Below are positions 7,080-16,152 of a stretch of DNA of 64,000 nucleotides, one piece after another. The notes beneath the pieces were generated by a model. That model was not told the DNA's origin. It saw nothing but the letters and a program-made list of their open reading frames with translations, and did no database searches. This DNA is from VXNF01 sp965116465. GTDB lineage: Bacteria; Actinomycetota; Acidimicrobiia; Acidimicrobiales; CATQHL01. The stretch is from NCBI GenBank assembly GCA_965116465.1, contig OZ220687.1:3100001-3164000 (forward strand), given 5' to 3'. Position 1 is the stretch's first letter, and each line of letters starts with the position of its first letter. The translations under genes and the position numbers were made by a program.

Positions 7080-9926
7080 ATGGCGAAGAAGATCAGGGTC
7101 TACGACCTGGCGAGGGAGTTGGGGATCTCCAACAACCAGTGCCTCGATCTCTGCAAGAGCCTGGGGATCGGGGTCCGGGCCACGTCGTCGAGCATGGACG
7201 AGGCGCATGCCTACCGGGTGCGCAAGCTCGCCGAGCGTGAGAACCTGCTCGGCAGCGAGGCACCCGCCGAGGAGCCCGCCCCCGCCGCCGACCGATCGCC
7301 TCCGGCCCAACCGTCTCCGGCCCCGCAGCCCGCCGCGCCGGCGGCCCCCGCCAGGCAGGCCGCGCCGCAGCCGCCACGGACGGCGGCGCCGGCGACGCCC
7401 GCTGTGGCACCTGCGGCGGAGGTGCCCGCAGCCCCCGTTCCCGCCGCGCCGTCACGACCGGCGGCGGCACCCACCGAGGTGCGCCCGGCGGCGTCCGCGC
7501 CGGCCGCCGCCCCCGAGGCCCCCCCGGCGGCCGCGCCCGGCGATCGCCGCGTCGTCACCTCGAGCGGCAGCGCCCCTCCCCGTACGTTGCGCCCCCCGGT
7601 CGAATCTCCGGAGTCCACGGCGCCGGCCGTGCCGCCTCCGGCCGCATCACCGCCGCCGGTCCCGCCGCCCGCCCCGCCGCCGCCCCGCCCCCAACCGCCG
7701 GCCGGAGACGCCGCGCCGCCGCCGCTGAGCGCTGAGGGCAAGCCGATCCCACCCCCGCCTCGCTCGCTGAGCGGCAAGCCGATCCCACCCCCGCCGGTGG
7801 CTCGCCCGCGGGGCCCCGAAGGTCCCGGGGGGCGCCGCGGAGGCGCCGGACCGCCACGCCGCAGCGGCCCGACCACCGAGAGGCGCCCGGCGCCGTCGGG
7901 CCCGCGCCCCGCGGGTGCTCCGGGCGCGCGGCCACCCGGAGCGGGAGCCCCGCGCGGTCCCGGTGGTGGCCCCGGTGGCGGTCCTGGTGGGGGGCCCGGC
8001 GGTCCTCCAGGGGGCCGGGGGCCGGGCAGGGGAGGGCTGGGGCGCCAGCCGCAGCGACGCCGGAAGACCCGCCGTCGCCGCCGCCTCGTCGAGGAGCTGC
8101 GGCCCGTGGACGCCCCCACCTACACCCCCGAGAATGCCCCGGTTCCGACGGGCGAGGTGGTGGTGGAGCGACTCTGCACCCCCCAGGACCTCGGACCGAA
8201 GCTCAACCGGACCGCCGCGGACGTCGTCCGGTTCCTCCTGCAGAACGGCGAGATGGTGACCGCCACGCAGTCGCTGCCCGACGAGATGATCGAACTCTTC
8301 GCAGCCGATCTGGGGGTGGAGATCCGCCTGGTGGATCCGGGTGAGGAGAAGGAGACCGAACTGCAGGCGCTCCTGGCCATCGAGCGCGACGACGAGGCCG
8401 ACCTCAGCGAGCGCCCCCCGGTCGTGACGGTCATGGGCCACGTCGACCACGGCAAGACCAAGCTGCTGGACCAGATCCGCAACGCCGACGTCGTGGCCGG
8501 CGAGGCGGGCGGCATCACCCAGCACATCGGCGCCTACCAGGTGCGCAAGAACGGCCACCGGATCACGTTCATCGACACGCCGGGCCACGAGGCCTTCACG
8601 GCGATGCGGGCGCGCGGCGCCGAGGCCACCGACATCGTGGTCCTCGTGGTGGCGGCCGACGACGGCGTGATGCCCCAGACCGTCGAGGCCATCAGCCACG
8701 CCCAGGCCGCCGAGGTGCCGATCGTGGTGGCGGTGAACAAGATCGACAGGCCCAACGCCAACCCCGGCCGGGTGATGCAGCAACTCGCCGAGCACGATCT
8801 CGTCCCCGAGCAGTGGGGCGGCAACACCGTCACGGTGGAGGTCTCCGCGCTCGAGAACCTCGGCATCGACGAACTGCTCGAGCACATCCTGGTGGTGGCG
8901 GAGTTGGAGGAGTTGCAGGCCCACGAGAGCGGTCGCGCCGAGGGCGTGGTGCTGGAGTCCCACCTGGACGTGGGCCGGGGCCCGGTGGCCACCCTGCTGG
9001 TCCAGGACGGCTGCCTGCGCGTGGGGGAGCCCGTCGTGGCGGGCGCCGCCTGGGGCCGGGTGCGGGCCCTCATGAACGACCGCGGCGAGCAGGTGGCCGA
9101 GGCCTCGCCGGGCACGCCGATCCGCGTGCTCGGCCTGTCGGCGGTGGCCGTGGCCGGCGCCCCGTTCGTGGTGGCGCCGAACGAGAAGGTGGCGGCGCGG
9201 GTGGCGAGCACGCGCGAGCACTGGCAGCGGATCGCCAGTCTGGGGCGCGACCTGGCCGTGGTCGCGGGCGGCGGTCGCCTCGAGGACATCTTCCAGGAGA
9301 TCCAGGCGGGCGAGACGGCCACCCTGAAGCTCATCGTGAAGGCCGACATGAACGGCTCCCTGGAGGCGGTGATCGACGCCCTCCGGAAGATCGAGCGGGA
9401 CGACGTGAAGATGGTCTTCGTGCACCGGGCCGTGGGTGCCATCACCGAGAACGACATCCAGCTGGCCGCCACCGCCGGTGCCACGATCATCGGCTTCAAC
9501 GTGCGGCCGGACCGCAAGGCCCGGGGTCTCGCCGACACCGAGCAGGTGGAGATCCGTACCTACGAGGTGATCTACCAGATCCTCGACGACGTCCAGGCCG
9601 CGCTGCTCGGCATGCTGGCACCCAGCTACGAGGAGCACGTCACCGGCGAGGCCGAGGTGCGCGAGGTGTTCCGGATCCGCGGCGTGGGCGCGGTGGCGGG
9701 TTGCTACGTGCAGCACGGCGCCATCACCCGGGGTTCGAAGGTGCGCTTCCTGCGCGACGGCACCGTCATCTGGAAGGGCGAGATCCGCTCGCTGCGGCGG
9801 TTCAAGGACGACGTCGGTGAGGTGCGGGGCGGTTTCGAATGCGGTGTCGGCCTGTCCAACTTCCAGGATCTCAAGTCGGGCGACGTCATCGAGACGTACG
9901 AGGAGCGCGAGGTCCTCCCCACCTGA
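7080..9926 (+). CDS. infB: Translation initiation factor IF-2
   Basis: GTPase that places initiator tRNA on the ribosome. The N-terminal IF2_N domain starts at KKIRVYDLARELGISNNQ. A long linker (about residues 60-330) is rich in Ala and Pro, then in Gly and Arg, typical of high-GC actinobacterial IF-2. The G domain begins near residue 450 with GHVDHGKT, then DTPGHEAF and NKID, followed by domains II-IV. The ATG is 22 nt after ylxR behind a GGGG-type ribosome site. Confidence 0.97.
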   Translation: MAKKIRVYDLARELGISNNQCLDLCKSLGIGVRATSSSMDEAHAYRVRKLAERENLLGSEAPAEEPAPAADRSPPAQPSPAPQPAAPAAPARQAAPQPPRTAAPATPAVAPAAEVPAAPVPAAPSRPAAAPTEVRPAASAPAAAPEAPPAAAPGDRRVVTSSGSAPPRTLRPPVESPESTAPAVPPPAASPPPVPPPAPPPPRPQPPAGDAAPPPLSAEGKPIPPPPRSLSGKPIPPPPVARPRGPEGPGGRRGGAGPPRRSGPTTERRPAPSGPRPAGAPGARPPGAGAPRGPGGGPGGGPGGGPGGPPGGRGPGRGGLGRQPQRRRKTRRRRRLVEELRPVDAPTYTPENAPVPTGEVVVERLCTPQDLGPKLNRTAADVVRFLLQNGEMVTATQSLPDEMIELFAADLGVEIRLVDPGEEKETELQALLAIERDDEADLSERPPVVTVMGHVDHGKTKLLDQIRNADVVAGEAGGITQHIGAYQVRKNGHRITFIDTPGHEAFTAMRARGAEATDIVVLVVAADDGVMPQTVEAISHAQAAEVPIVVAVNKIDRPNANPGRVMQQLAEHDLVPEQWGGNTVTVEVSALENLGIDELLEHILVVAELEELQAHESGRAEGVVLESHLDVGRGPVATLLVQDGCLRVGEPVVAGAAWGRVRALMNDRGEQVAEASPGTPIRVLGLSAVAVAGAPFVVAPNEKVAARVASTREHWQRIASLGRDLAVVAGGGRLEDIFQEIQAGETATLKLIVKADMNGSLEAVIDALRKIERDDVKMVFVHRAVGAITENDIQLAATAGATIIGFNVRPDRKARGLADTEQVEIRTYEVIYQILDDVQAALLGMLAPSYEEHVTGEAEVREVFRIRGVGAVAGCYVQHGAITRGSKVRFLRDGTVIWKGEIRSLRRFKDDVGEVRGGFECGVGLSNFQDLKSGDVIETYEEREVLPT

Positions 9927-9943
9927 GTCGGCGGGAGGTCGGT

Positions 9944-10243
9944 GTGACCGAGGCGACCGTGGCGGCGATGATCCTCGACGTCCGCCTGCCGGGCTGCCGG
10001 TCGCTGAAGGAGAAGCGGTCGGTGCTCCGCCCGATCCTGGAGAGGCTGCAGCACCGCTTCGGGGTGTCGGTCGCCGAAGTGGACCATCAGGACCTGTGGC
10101 AGCGGGCCGGACTCGGCGTGGCCGCGGTCAGCGGCTCGACCGCGGTCCTCGGCCACCTGCTGGACGATGTCGAGCGCTACGTGTGGGCGCAGGCCGACAT
10201 CGAGGTGATCGAGGCGCGCCGCTACTGGCTGGAGGCCGACTGA
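9944..10243 (+). CDS. ylxP: YlxP-like protein (DUF503)
   Basis: Small conserved protein of unknown biochemical role that sits between infB and rbfA. The diagnostic segment LPGCRSLKEKRSVLRPILER is present, with FGVSVAEVDHQDLWQRA following. The GTG at 9944 is chosen because a GGGAGG ribosome site lies 6-10 nt before it and the protein then has the normal length (99 residues). It is followed 1 nt later by rbfA. Confidence 0.88.
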   Translation: MTEATVAAMILDVRLPGCRSLKEKRSVLRPILERLQHRFGVSVAEVDHQDLWQRAGLGVAAVSGSTAVLGHLLDDVERYVWAQADIEVIEARRYWLEAD

Positions 10244-10244
10244 C

Positions 10245-10661
10245 GTGGCGGGACGGCGGCGCGGTTTCGAGCGCGGTGACCGGCTGGGTGAACTGCTCCG
10301 GGAGATCCTCGCCGACGAGCTCACCCGCATCGACGACGACCGCTTGGCGCTCGTGACCATCACCGGCGTGGAGGTTGACCGCGACCTGGCGTTCGCGGAC
10401 GTGTACTTCTCCACCGTGGACCTGGACCACGAGGCGGAGGCGGCTGCGGCGGAGGTGTTGCAACGCCACCGGCGCCGGCTCCAGTCGGCGGTGGGCCGTC
10501 AGGCGCACGTGCGCCGGATTCCGACCCTGCGGTTCCACTCCGACGAGGGCATGCATGCCGGGGCCAGGGTGGAGGAGATCCTGCGCGGCCTGCGGGAGGA
10601 GGCCGCAGCGGCGCCCGAGCCCCCGCAGGACCCCGCCGGCGACGACGCTGCGGGACGGTGA
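10245..10661 (+). CDS. rbfA: 30S ribosome-binding factor RbfA
   Basis: Ribosome maturation factor that binds the 16S 5' helix. It has the KH-like RbfA fold segments RGDRLGELLREILADEL and VEVDRDLAFADVYFS, and the late PTLRFHSDEGMHAGARVEEI motif. 138 residues with a short acidic tail. The GTG start is 1 nt after ylxP and the stop overlaps the truB GTG, so ylxP-rbfA-truB are tightly coupled. Confidence 0.92.
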   Translation: MAGRRRGFERGDRLGELLREILADELTRIDDDRLALVTITGVEVDRDLAFADVYFSTVDLDHEAEAAAAEVLQRHRRRLQSAVGRQAHVRRIPTLRFHSDEGMHAGARVEEILRGLREEAAAAPEPPQDPAGDDAAGR

Positions 10662-11572
10662 GCGGCCCGCCCGATCCCCGCGACGGCTTCGCGGTGATCG
10701 ACAAGGAGCCGGGATGCACCTCCCACGACGTGGTGGCCCGGGCGCGGCGCCTCCTCGACATCCGCAAGGTGGGTCATGCCGGCACGCTGGACCCCGACGC
10801 CACCGGCGTGCTGATCCTCGGCGTGGGGCGTGCCACCCGCCTGCTCCGCTACGTCACCGCGCTCGGCAAGACCTACGAGGCCACGGTGGCCTTCGGTGCC
10901 GCCACCGACACGGGTGACGCCGCCGGCGCGCTCACCGGCACCTGGGACATGTCGGAGCTGACCGAGGACCGGGCCCGGGCGGCGGCGGCAGCCTTCGTGG
11001 GCGAGATCCAGCAGATCCCCCCGATGGTCTCGGCGGTGAAGGTGGGTGGGCGGCGCCTGCACGAACTGGCGCGGGAAGGGCGGACAGTGCCCCGCGAACC
11101 TCGATCGGTCACCGTCGGGAGCTTCGAGGTGACCGGTTTCGGCCCCGGGGACCGGCCCTGGGCGACGGTCACGATCGCCTGCTCCTCGGGCACCTACGTG
11201 CGGACGCTCGCCGCCGATTGGGGTGCCGCGCTGGGGGGCGGGGCGCACCTGGCGGCCCTGCGCAGGACCGCGGTCGGATCGTTCACGGCGGCCGAGGCGC
11301 GGCCGCTGGAGGGCCTGGAGGTCCTGACGCCTGCGGCCGGTGTCCGCGACTACGCCAGCCTGACGGTGCCCGAGGCGGGCGCCCGGGCCGTCGCCCACGG
11401 TCGGCGCCTCCCCGCGACCGGGCTGCAGGGGGCCGGCCCGTGGGCGGTGCTCGACGAGTCCGGGTCGCTCCTGGCGATGTGTGAGCGGCGCGGTGAGGAT
11501 CTCCAGCCGGTGGTCGTTCTGGCTCCGGGGCCCGGCGCGGCCGGTGGTGGAGCGGGATCGCCGGGCCGGTAG
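10658..11572 (+). CDS. truB: tRNA pseudouridine(55) synthase TruB
   Basis: Makes pseudouridine-55 in the tRNA T-loop. GHAGTLDPDATGVLILGVG contains the catalytic Asp; GFAVIDKEPGCTSHDVV opens the enzyme and CSSGTYVRTLAADWG is the later RNA-binding motif. 304 residues. In many actinobacteria ribF lies between truB and rpsO; here rpsO follows after only 86 nt, so ribF must be elsewhere. Confidence 0.95.
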   Translation: MSGPPDPRDGFAVIDKEPGCTSHDVVARARRLLDIRKVGHAGTLDPDATGVLILGVGRATRLLRYVTALGKTYEATVAFGAATDTGDAAGALTGTWDMSELTEDRARAAAAAFVGEIQQIPPMVSAVKVGGRRLHELAREGRTVPREPRSVTVGSFEVTGFGPGDRPWATVTIACSSGTYVRTLAADWGAALGGGAHLAALRRTAVGSFTAAEARPLEGLEVLTPAAGVRDYASLTVPEAGARAVAHGRRLPATGLQGAGPWAVLDESGSLLAMCERRGEDLQPVVVLAPGPGAAGGGAGSPGR

Positions 11573-11658
11573 CCTGATCCGCGCAACGCAGAAACGATGA
11601 CGCGGAATCATACGCACGAGCTGGAACCGGCCCGCAGAGGTGCGGGCCGCCGGGGATA

Positions 11659-11928
11659 ATGGCCGAACATCTGCCTCCCAAGGCCGACACGATCGCGAAT
11701 CACCGTCGGCACGAGACCGACGTGGGCTCCACCGAAGTTCAGGTGGCGCTGCTCACGGACCGCATCAGTCACCTCACTGAGCACCTCAAGGTGCACAAGA
11801 AGGACCACCACAGCCGTCGTGGACTTCTGATGCTGGTCGGTCGCCGCCGGCGATTGCTTGACTACCTCCGTAATCAGGACATCGAGCGCTACCGCGCGCT
11901 GATCACCAAGCTCGGCCTGCGTCGCTGA
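11659..11928 (+). CDS. rpsO: 30S ribosomal protein S15
   Basis: Primary 16S rRNA-binding protein of the platform. 89 residues with the expected TGSTEVQ-like segment (here VGSTEVQVALLTDRI), SHLTEHLKVHKKDHHSRRGL and the C-terminal YLRNQDIERYRALITKLGLRR. The upstream 86 nt hold short inverted GC segments that could be the S15 autoregulatory leader, but no defined structure is claimed. Confidence 0.96.
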   Translation: MAEHLPPKADTIANHRRHETDVGSTEVQVALLTDRISHLTEHLKVHKKDHHSRRGLLMLVGRRRRLLDYLRNQDIERYRALITKLGLRR

Positions 11929-12063
11929 CAACCACAGACACTTCACGCAGGCACAACCCCGAGGCACCCCGGCAATGAGGCCGTTCCCGGTGGCTCGAGA
12001 ACCGTCTCCCTCTCATGGGGTGGCGGGGGGCGGCTGCGGTGATCCATCCGAAAGGAATCAACC

Positions 12064-14583
12064 ATGAACGAGGCAATCAGCGTCTCCGGGGCGATCGGCG
12101 GGGCCGACGGCAAGGAGATGACCCTGGAGACCGGCCGCCTGGCCCCCTTGGCCGGAGCCGCCGTGCTCGCCAAGCTGGGTCGGACCGAGGTGCTCGTCAC
12201 CGCCACGGCCTCCGAGAGCCCGCGGGAGGGCGCCAACTTCTTCCCGCTGACCGTCGACATCGAGGAGCGGATGTTCTCCGCCGGCAAGATCCCGGGGTCG
12301 TTCTTCCGGCGTGAGGGCCGGGCCAGCGAGCAGGCCACCCTGGCGTGCCGGCTCATCGACCGTCCCCTGCGTCCAGCCTTCCCCGACGGCTTCCGCAACG
12401 ACGTGCACGTCGTCGGCATCGTGCTGGGCGCCGACCAGCAGAACCCCTACGACGTGCTGGCGCTCAACGCGGCGTCGGCCGCCCTGGGGATGTCGGGCAT
12501 TCCCTTCGGGGGCCCCGTCGGTGCCGTGCGCATCGGCTACAGCACCGACGGCCAGTGGATCCCGCACCCCACCTATCCCGAGGCCGACGGCTGCACCTTC
12601 GAGATGGTCGTCGCCGGGCGGGTCCTGGCCGACGGTGACGTGGCGGTGATGATGGTCGAGGCCGCGGGCACGCCGGGCTCGGTGGGCCACTACGAGGCCG
12701 GCGCCCCCAAGGTCGACGAGGCGGTCCTCGCCGAGGGGCTCGAGGCCTCCAAGCGCTGGGTGTCCGAGGCGGTCGCCCTGCAGCGGCGCCTCATCGCCAT
12801 GGCGGGCGTCAAGCCCAGCATGGACTTCGAGCTCATGGCCGACTACAGCCCCGAGGTCGCCGAGGCGGTTGCCGAGGTCGGCCGTGACCAGCTCGCCGAG
12901 GCTCTGGAGGTCGCCGACAAGGCCGCACGCCTCGCCGCCGAGCGCAGCGCCGCCGAGTCGATCATCGCGGCGGTGGCCGAACGGTTCGAGGATGCCGAGG
13001 ACGTCGAGAAGCAGGCCAAGTCGGCCGTCCGCTCGCTCTCCAAGAGCATCGTCCGGGAGCGCATCCTCTCCGAGGGCCGCCGCATCGACGGCCGGGGCAC
13101 CAGCGACCTGCGGCCGCTGTCGGCCGAGGTGGGCGTGATCGCCATGACCCACGGCTCGGGACTGTTCCAGCGCGGCGAGACGCAGGTGCTCAACGTCACC
13201 ACGCTCGGCACCCAGCGCATGGACCAGATCGTGGACGGCATCGACCCCACCGAGCGCAAGCGCTACCTGCACCACTACAACTTCCCGCCCTTCAGCACCG
13301 GCGAGGCCGGTTTCATGCGCGGGCCGCGCCGGCGGGAGGTCGGTCACGGAGCGCTCGCCGAGAAGGCGCTGCTGCCGGTCGTTCCGGGCATCGAGGAGTT
13401 CCCGTACACCATCCGGCTGGTCTCGGAGGTGCTGTCCTCCAACGGCTCCAGTTCCATGGCCTCGGTGTGCGGTTCGAGCCTGTCGCTCATGGATGCCGGC
13501 GTGCCCATCAAGGCGCCGGTCGCCGGGATCGCCATGGGTCTCATCAACGAGGGCGACCGCTACGTGGCCCTCACTGACATCCTCGGCGCCGAGGACGCCT
13601 TCGGCGACATGGACTTCAAGGTGGCGGGCACCGAGGAGTACGTCACGGCGCTGCAACTCGACACCAAGATCGACGGGATCCCCGCGTCGGTGCTGGCCGC
13701 GGCCCTGGAGCAGGCCCGTGAGGCACGGCTGCAGGTCCTGGAGGTCATGCGCGGCGCCATCGACGGCCCGCGTGACGATGTCGGCGAGACGGCCCCCAAG
13801 ATCGTGACCTTCGAGATCCCCTCCGACAAGATCGGCGAGGTCATCGGGCCGAAGGGCAAGGTCATCAACGCCCTCCAGGACGAGACCGGCGCCGAGATCA
13901 TGGTCGACGAGGACGCTGACGGTGCCCGGGTCTCGGTCGCCGCCGCCGACCGCGCCGCCGTCGCCGACGCCGAGGAGCGCATCCGGGCGATCGTGTTCCC
14001 GCCCGAGGTCGAACTCGGGGCGATCTACGTGGGCAAGGTCGTCAACATCACCGGTTTCGGTGCGTTCGTCAACATCCTGCCGGGACGTGACGGCCTGGTG
14101 CACATCTCGAAGCTGGGCGGCGGGCGCCGCCTGGACCGGGTCGAGGAGGTGCTGTCGCTCGAGGACGAGATCACCGTGCGTGTGGACTCCGTGGACGGCA
14201 ACAACCGCATCAGCCTGATCCCCGTCGGCGCCGACGATGACGGCAGCGACGGGGGCGGTGGCCGCCCCGAGCGCGAGCGGCCCGCCCGCGACTCCTCCGA
14301 GCGTCGCTCGTCGGACCGCCGCGACGGTGGTCGGGGTGGCAGGGACGGTGGTCGAGGTGGCCGGGACGGCGGCCGAGATCGTGGCCGCGATGGTGACCGG
14401 GACGGTGGCCGCGGTGGTGGTCGGGACCGTCAGGGGTCGCGGTCCGACAGGTCCGGGTCCGAGCCGCCTCCGGGAGTCGACGAGGTTTCGTTCGCCGAGG
14501 AGTTCGACCGCATGGTCGCCGCCGACTTCGGCGATCTGGGCCCCGCCGATGCGCCGGGCCGGCCGCGCCGCCGGCGGAACTGA
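12064..14583 (+). CDS. pnp: Polyribonucleotide nucleotidyltransferase (PNPase)
   Basis: Phosphorolytic 3'-5' exoribonuclease and RNA polymerase. Two RNase PH domains flank a helical domain (about residues 1-230 and 320-545). The KH domain follows (KIGEVIGPKGKVINALQDE), then S1 (GAIYVGKVVNITGFGAFVNI). The last 100 residues are a low-complexity Arg/Gly/Asp-rich tail (repeats of DGGRGGR type), longer than in E. coli and plausibly RNA-binding. A strong AAAGGAA ribosome site precedes the ATG. Downstream, 168 nt separate it from dapB. Confidence 0.96.
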   Translation: MNEAISVSGAIGGADGKEMTLETGRLAPLAGAAVLAKLGRTEVLVTATASESPREGANFFPLTVDIEERMFSAGKIPGSFFRREGRASEQATLACRLIDRPLRPAFPDGFRNDVHVVGIVLGADQQNPYDVLALNAASAALGMSGIPFGGPVGAVRIGYSTDGQWIPHPTYPEADGCTFEMVVAGRVLADGDVAVMMVEAAGTPGSVGHYEAGAPKVDEAVLAEGLEASKRWVSEAVALQRRLIAMAGVKPSMDFELMADYSPEVAEAVAEVGRDQLAEALEVADKAARLAAERSAAESIIAAVAERFEDAEDVEKQAKSAVRSLSKSIVRERILSEGRRIDGRGTSDLRPLSAEVGVIAMTHGSGLFQRGETQVLNVTTLGTQRMDQIVDGIDPTERKRYLHHYNFPPFSTGEAGFMRGPRRREVGHGALAEKALLPVVPGIEEFPYTIRLVSEVLSSNGSSSMASVCGSSLSLMDAGVPIKAPVAGIAMGLINEGDRYVALTDILGAEDAFGDMDFKVAGTEEYVTALQLDTKIDGIPASVLAAALEQAREARLQVLEVMRGAIDGPRDDVGETAPKIVTFEIPSDKIGEVIGPKGKVINALQDETGAEIMVDEDADGARVSVAAADRAAVADAEERIRAIVFPPEVELGAIYVGKVVNITGFGAFVNILPGRDGLVHISKLGGGRRLDRVEEVLSLEDEITVRVDSVDGNNRISLIPVGADDDGSDGGGGRPERERPARDSSERRSSDRRDGGRGGRDGGRGGRDGGRDRGRDGDRDGGRGGGRDRQGSRSDRSGSEPPPGVDEVSFAEEFDRMVAADFGDLGPADAPGRPRRRRN

Positions 14584-14751
14584 CCCGATCGAGTCGGCTG
14601 TGAGCGCTGCCTGGAAGGGTTCGCTCGCAGCGAACACGGCGGCCGACTGCCCCCGGGCATGTCCGGCTGGAGTGGCCCGGTGTCTGCTCCCGGGCACGAC
14701 CGCACACAGGGCGTCGCCGGAATCCTCGCAGCGCCGGAATAGGGTGACGGC

Positions 14752-15552
14752 GTGATCCGGGTCGGCGTTCTGGGTGCCGCCGGGCGCATGGGGCGCACGG
14801 TGTGCGCGGCTGTGATGGCTGCGGAGGACATGCAACTCGTGGCCGCGGCGGACCCCGCGGCGGCGGGCGAGACCATCGCCGACCTGCTCGGCGACGGCGA
14901 CGCCGGCGATGCGGGAGCGGTGACGGTCGCCGCCTCGCCGGAGGCGTTCGCTGCGGCGGGTGTCGAGGTCGCCGTGGACTTCACGGTGCTGGACTCGGCC
15001 CGGGCGAACCTGGCCCGCCTGGCCGCGGACGGCATTCACGCCGTGGTCGGCACGACCGGCTTCAGCGCCGAGGATCTGGAGCATGTGGCCGGGCTGTTCG
15101 AGCGCAGCAACTGCATCATCGCGCCCAACTTCGCCCTCTCGGCGGTGATGATGATGCGCTTCGCCGAACTGGCGGCCCCGCTGTTCGACAGCGCCGAGGT
15201 GATCGAACTGCACCACGACGCCAAGGTCGACGCCCCCTCCGGCACCGCCATGATGACGGCGAACCGCATGGCCGCCGCCTCAGGCGAATGGAACCCCGAC
15301 CCGACCCGCACCGAGCTGCTCCCCGGCGCCCGCGGCGGCGAGGGCCCCGCCGGCATCCGGGTCCACTCGGTACGCCTGGCCGGCCTGGTGGCCCACCAGG
15401 AGGTCATCCTGGGCGCCCAAGGCCAGACCCTCACACTCCGCGCCGACTCCTACGACCGCTCCTCCTTCATGCCAGGAACCCTCCTGGCAGTCCGCGCCGT
15501 CGCCGACCGCCCCGGCCTGACCATCGGCCTGGAACCCCTCCTGGGCCTCTAG
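14752..15552 (+). CDS. dapB: 4-hydroxy-tetrahydrodipicolinate reductase
   Basis: NAD(P)H-dependent reductase of lysine/diaminopimelate synthesis, acting after DapA. VGVLGAAGRMGR is the nucleotide-binding loop; VVGTTGFSAEDL, APNFALSAVMMM and ELHHDAKVDAPSGTA are the catalytic family motifs. 266 residues, GTG start. Its last 116 bp recur imperfectly at 25102-25217. dapA, the preceding pathway step, lies 28.7 kb away across an accessory block. Confidence 0.96.
   Translation: MIRVGVLGAAGRMGRTVCAAVMAAEDMQLVAAADPAAAGETIADLLGDGDAGDAGAVTVAASPEAFAAAGVEVAVDFTVLDSARANLARLAADGIHAVVGTTGFSAEDLEHVAGLFERSNCIIAPNFALSAVMMMRFAELAAPLFDSAEVIELHHDAKVDAPSGTAMMTANRMAAASGEWNPDPTRTELLPGARGGEGPAGIRVHSVRLAGLVAHQEVILGAQGQTLTLRADSYDRSSFMPGTLLAVRAVADRPGLTIGLEPLLGL
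15437..15552 (+). repeat. dapB 3'-end direct repeat, copy 1
   Basis: The last 116 bp of dapB match 25102-25217 in the same orientation with 5 mismatches by my count; the final 65 bp or so, including the stop codon, are identical. Similarity ends 3 nt after the stop. This looks like a duplicated insertion site bounding a 9.7-kb segment. Confidence 0.85.
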
Positions 15553-15586
15553 CCGGTTCTCATTCGGGCGCTCACGCCCGTTCGTC

Positions 15587-15606
15587 ATTCCGGCGAAGGC
15601 CGGAAT
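15587..15606. repeat. REP-like palindrome, copy 1
   Basis: ATTCCGGC-GAAG-GCCGGAAT, a perfect 8-bp stem 34 nt after dapB, preceded by a second small hairpin (CGGGCG-CTCA-CGCCCG, 15565-15580). The sequence from 15584 to 15609 recurs in reverse orientation at about 37953-37979 with a changed loop. May also help terminate dapB transcripts. Confidence 0.6.
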
Positions 15607-15681
15607 CCAGAGCAGGATCTACAGGCGGTACGCTGTGGATCTAGCTATATGACACAGTCTATACCCTGTAGGATCGCTCCC

Positions 15682-16152
15682 ATGGAGAGCAGCCAGCTTA
15701 ACGCCCGGCGCCAACTCGACCGTCGTTTCGAGCCGTTCCGGAATCTCGGCGGTCTCGCCCGCCCCAACAAGGGGTGGATCCGGGCAATCCGCGACGCCCT
15801 AGGGATGTCGGGCACCGAACTTGCAGCGCGTATGGGGGTCAGCCAGCAGGTGGTATCCGAAATCGAACGCAGCGAGCGGCAGTCCACGGCGAAGCTCGAC
15901 ACCCTGGCCCGCGCCGCGAACGCCATGGAATGCGAACTCGTCTACGCCTTCGTACCGCGTAGATCGCTTGAGGAGACCGTTCGCGCCCGCGCGCGACGCA
16001 AGGCGGTGCACCACCTCGACCACGTCGCTCATCACGGACGTCTCGAGAGCCAGGAAGTATCCGCGGAGGAGTTCGCCGCCCAAATGGAGGAACTCACCGA
16101 CTGGTTCACTGACCGCCGCGGTCTGTGGACCGATGAGAAGAACTCCCCGTGA
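15682..16152 (+). CDS. Mobile mystery protein A (HTH DNA-binding, Fic partner)
   Basis: Xre-type HTH protein that always pairs with a Fic-domain protein (mobile mystery protein B) in mobile regions; probably the antitoxin or repressor of the pair. The HTH spans TELAARMGVSQQVVSEIER (about residues 40-58 here), followed by a helical tail ending in SWFTDRRGLWTD-type sequence. The ATG at 15682 is preferred over one at 15649 because GGA lies in front of it and it starts with the family sequence MESSQLNARRQLDRR. A TA-rich stretch just upstream (TATATGACACAGTCTATA) may hold the promoter or operator. The stop overlaps the Fic gene (GTGA). Confidence 0.85.
   Translation: MESSQLNARRQLDRRFEPFRNLGGLARPNKGWIRAIRDALGMSGTELAARMGVSQQVVSEIERSERQSTAKLDTLARAANAMECELVYAFVPRRSLEETVRARARRKAVHHLDHVAHHGRLESQEVSAEEFAAQMEELTDWFTDRRGLWTDEKNSP

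Noticed and set aside
7555..8060. IF-2 Gly/Pro-rich DNA as a repeat array
   Set aside because: It is the low-complexity linker of infB in frame, common in actinobacteria.
12058..15216. 1052-residue open frame on the minus strand
   Set aside because: Lies entirely opposite pnp and dapB. His/Asp/Gly-rich composition and no family motif; a by-product of high GC at third codon positions.
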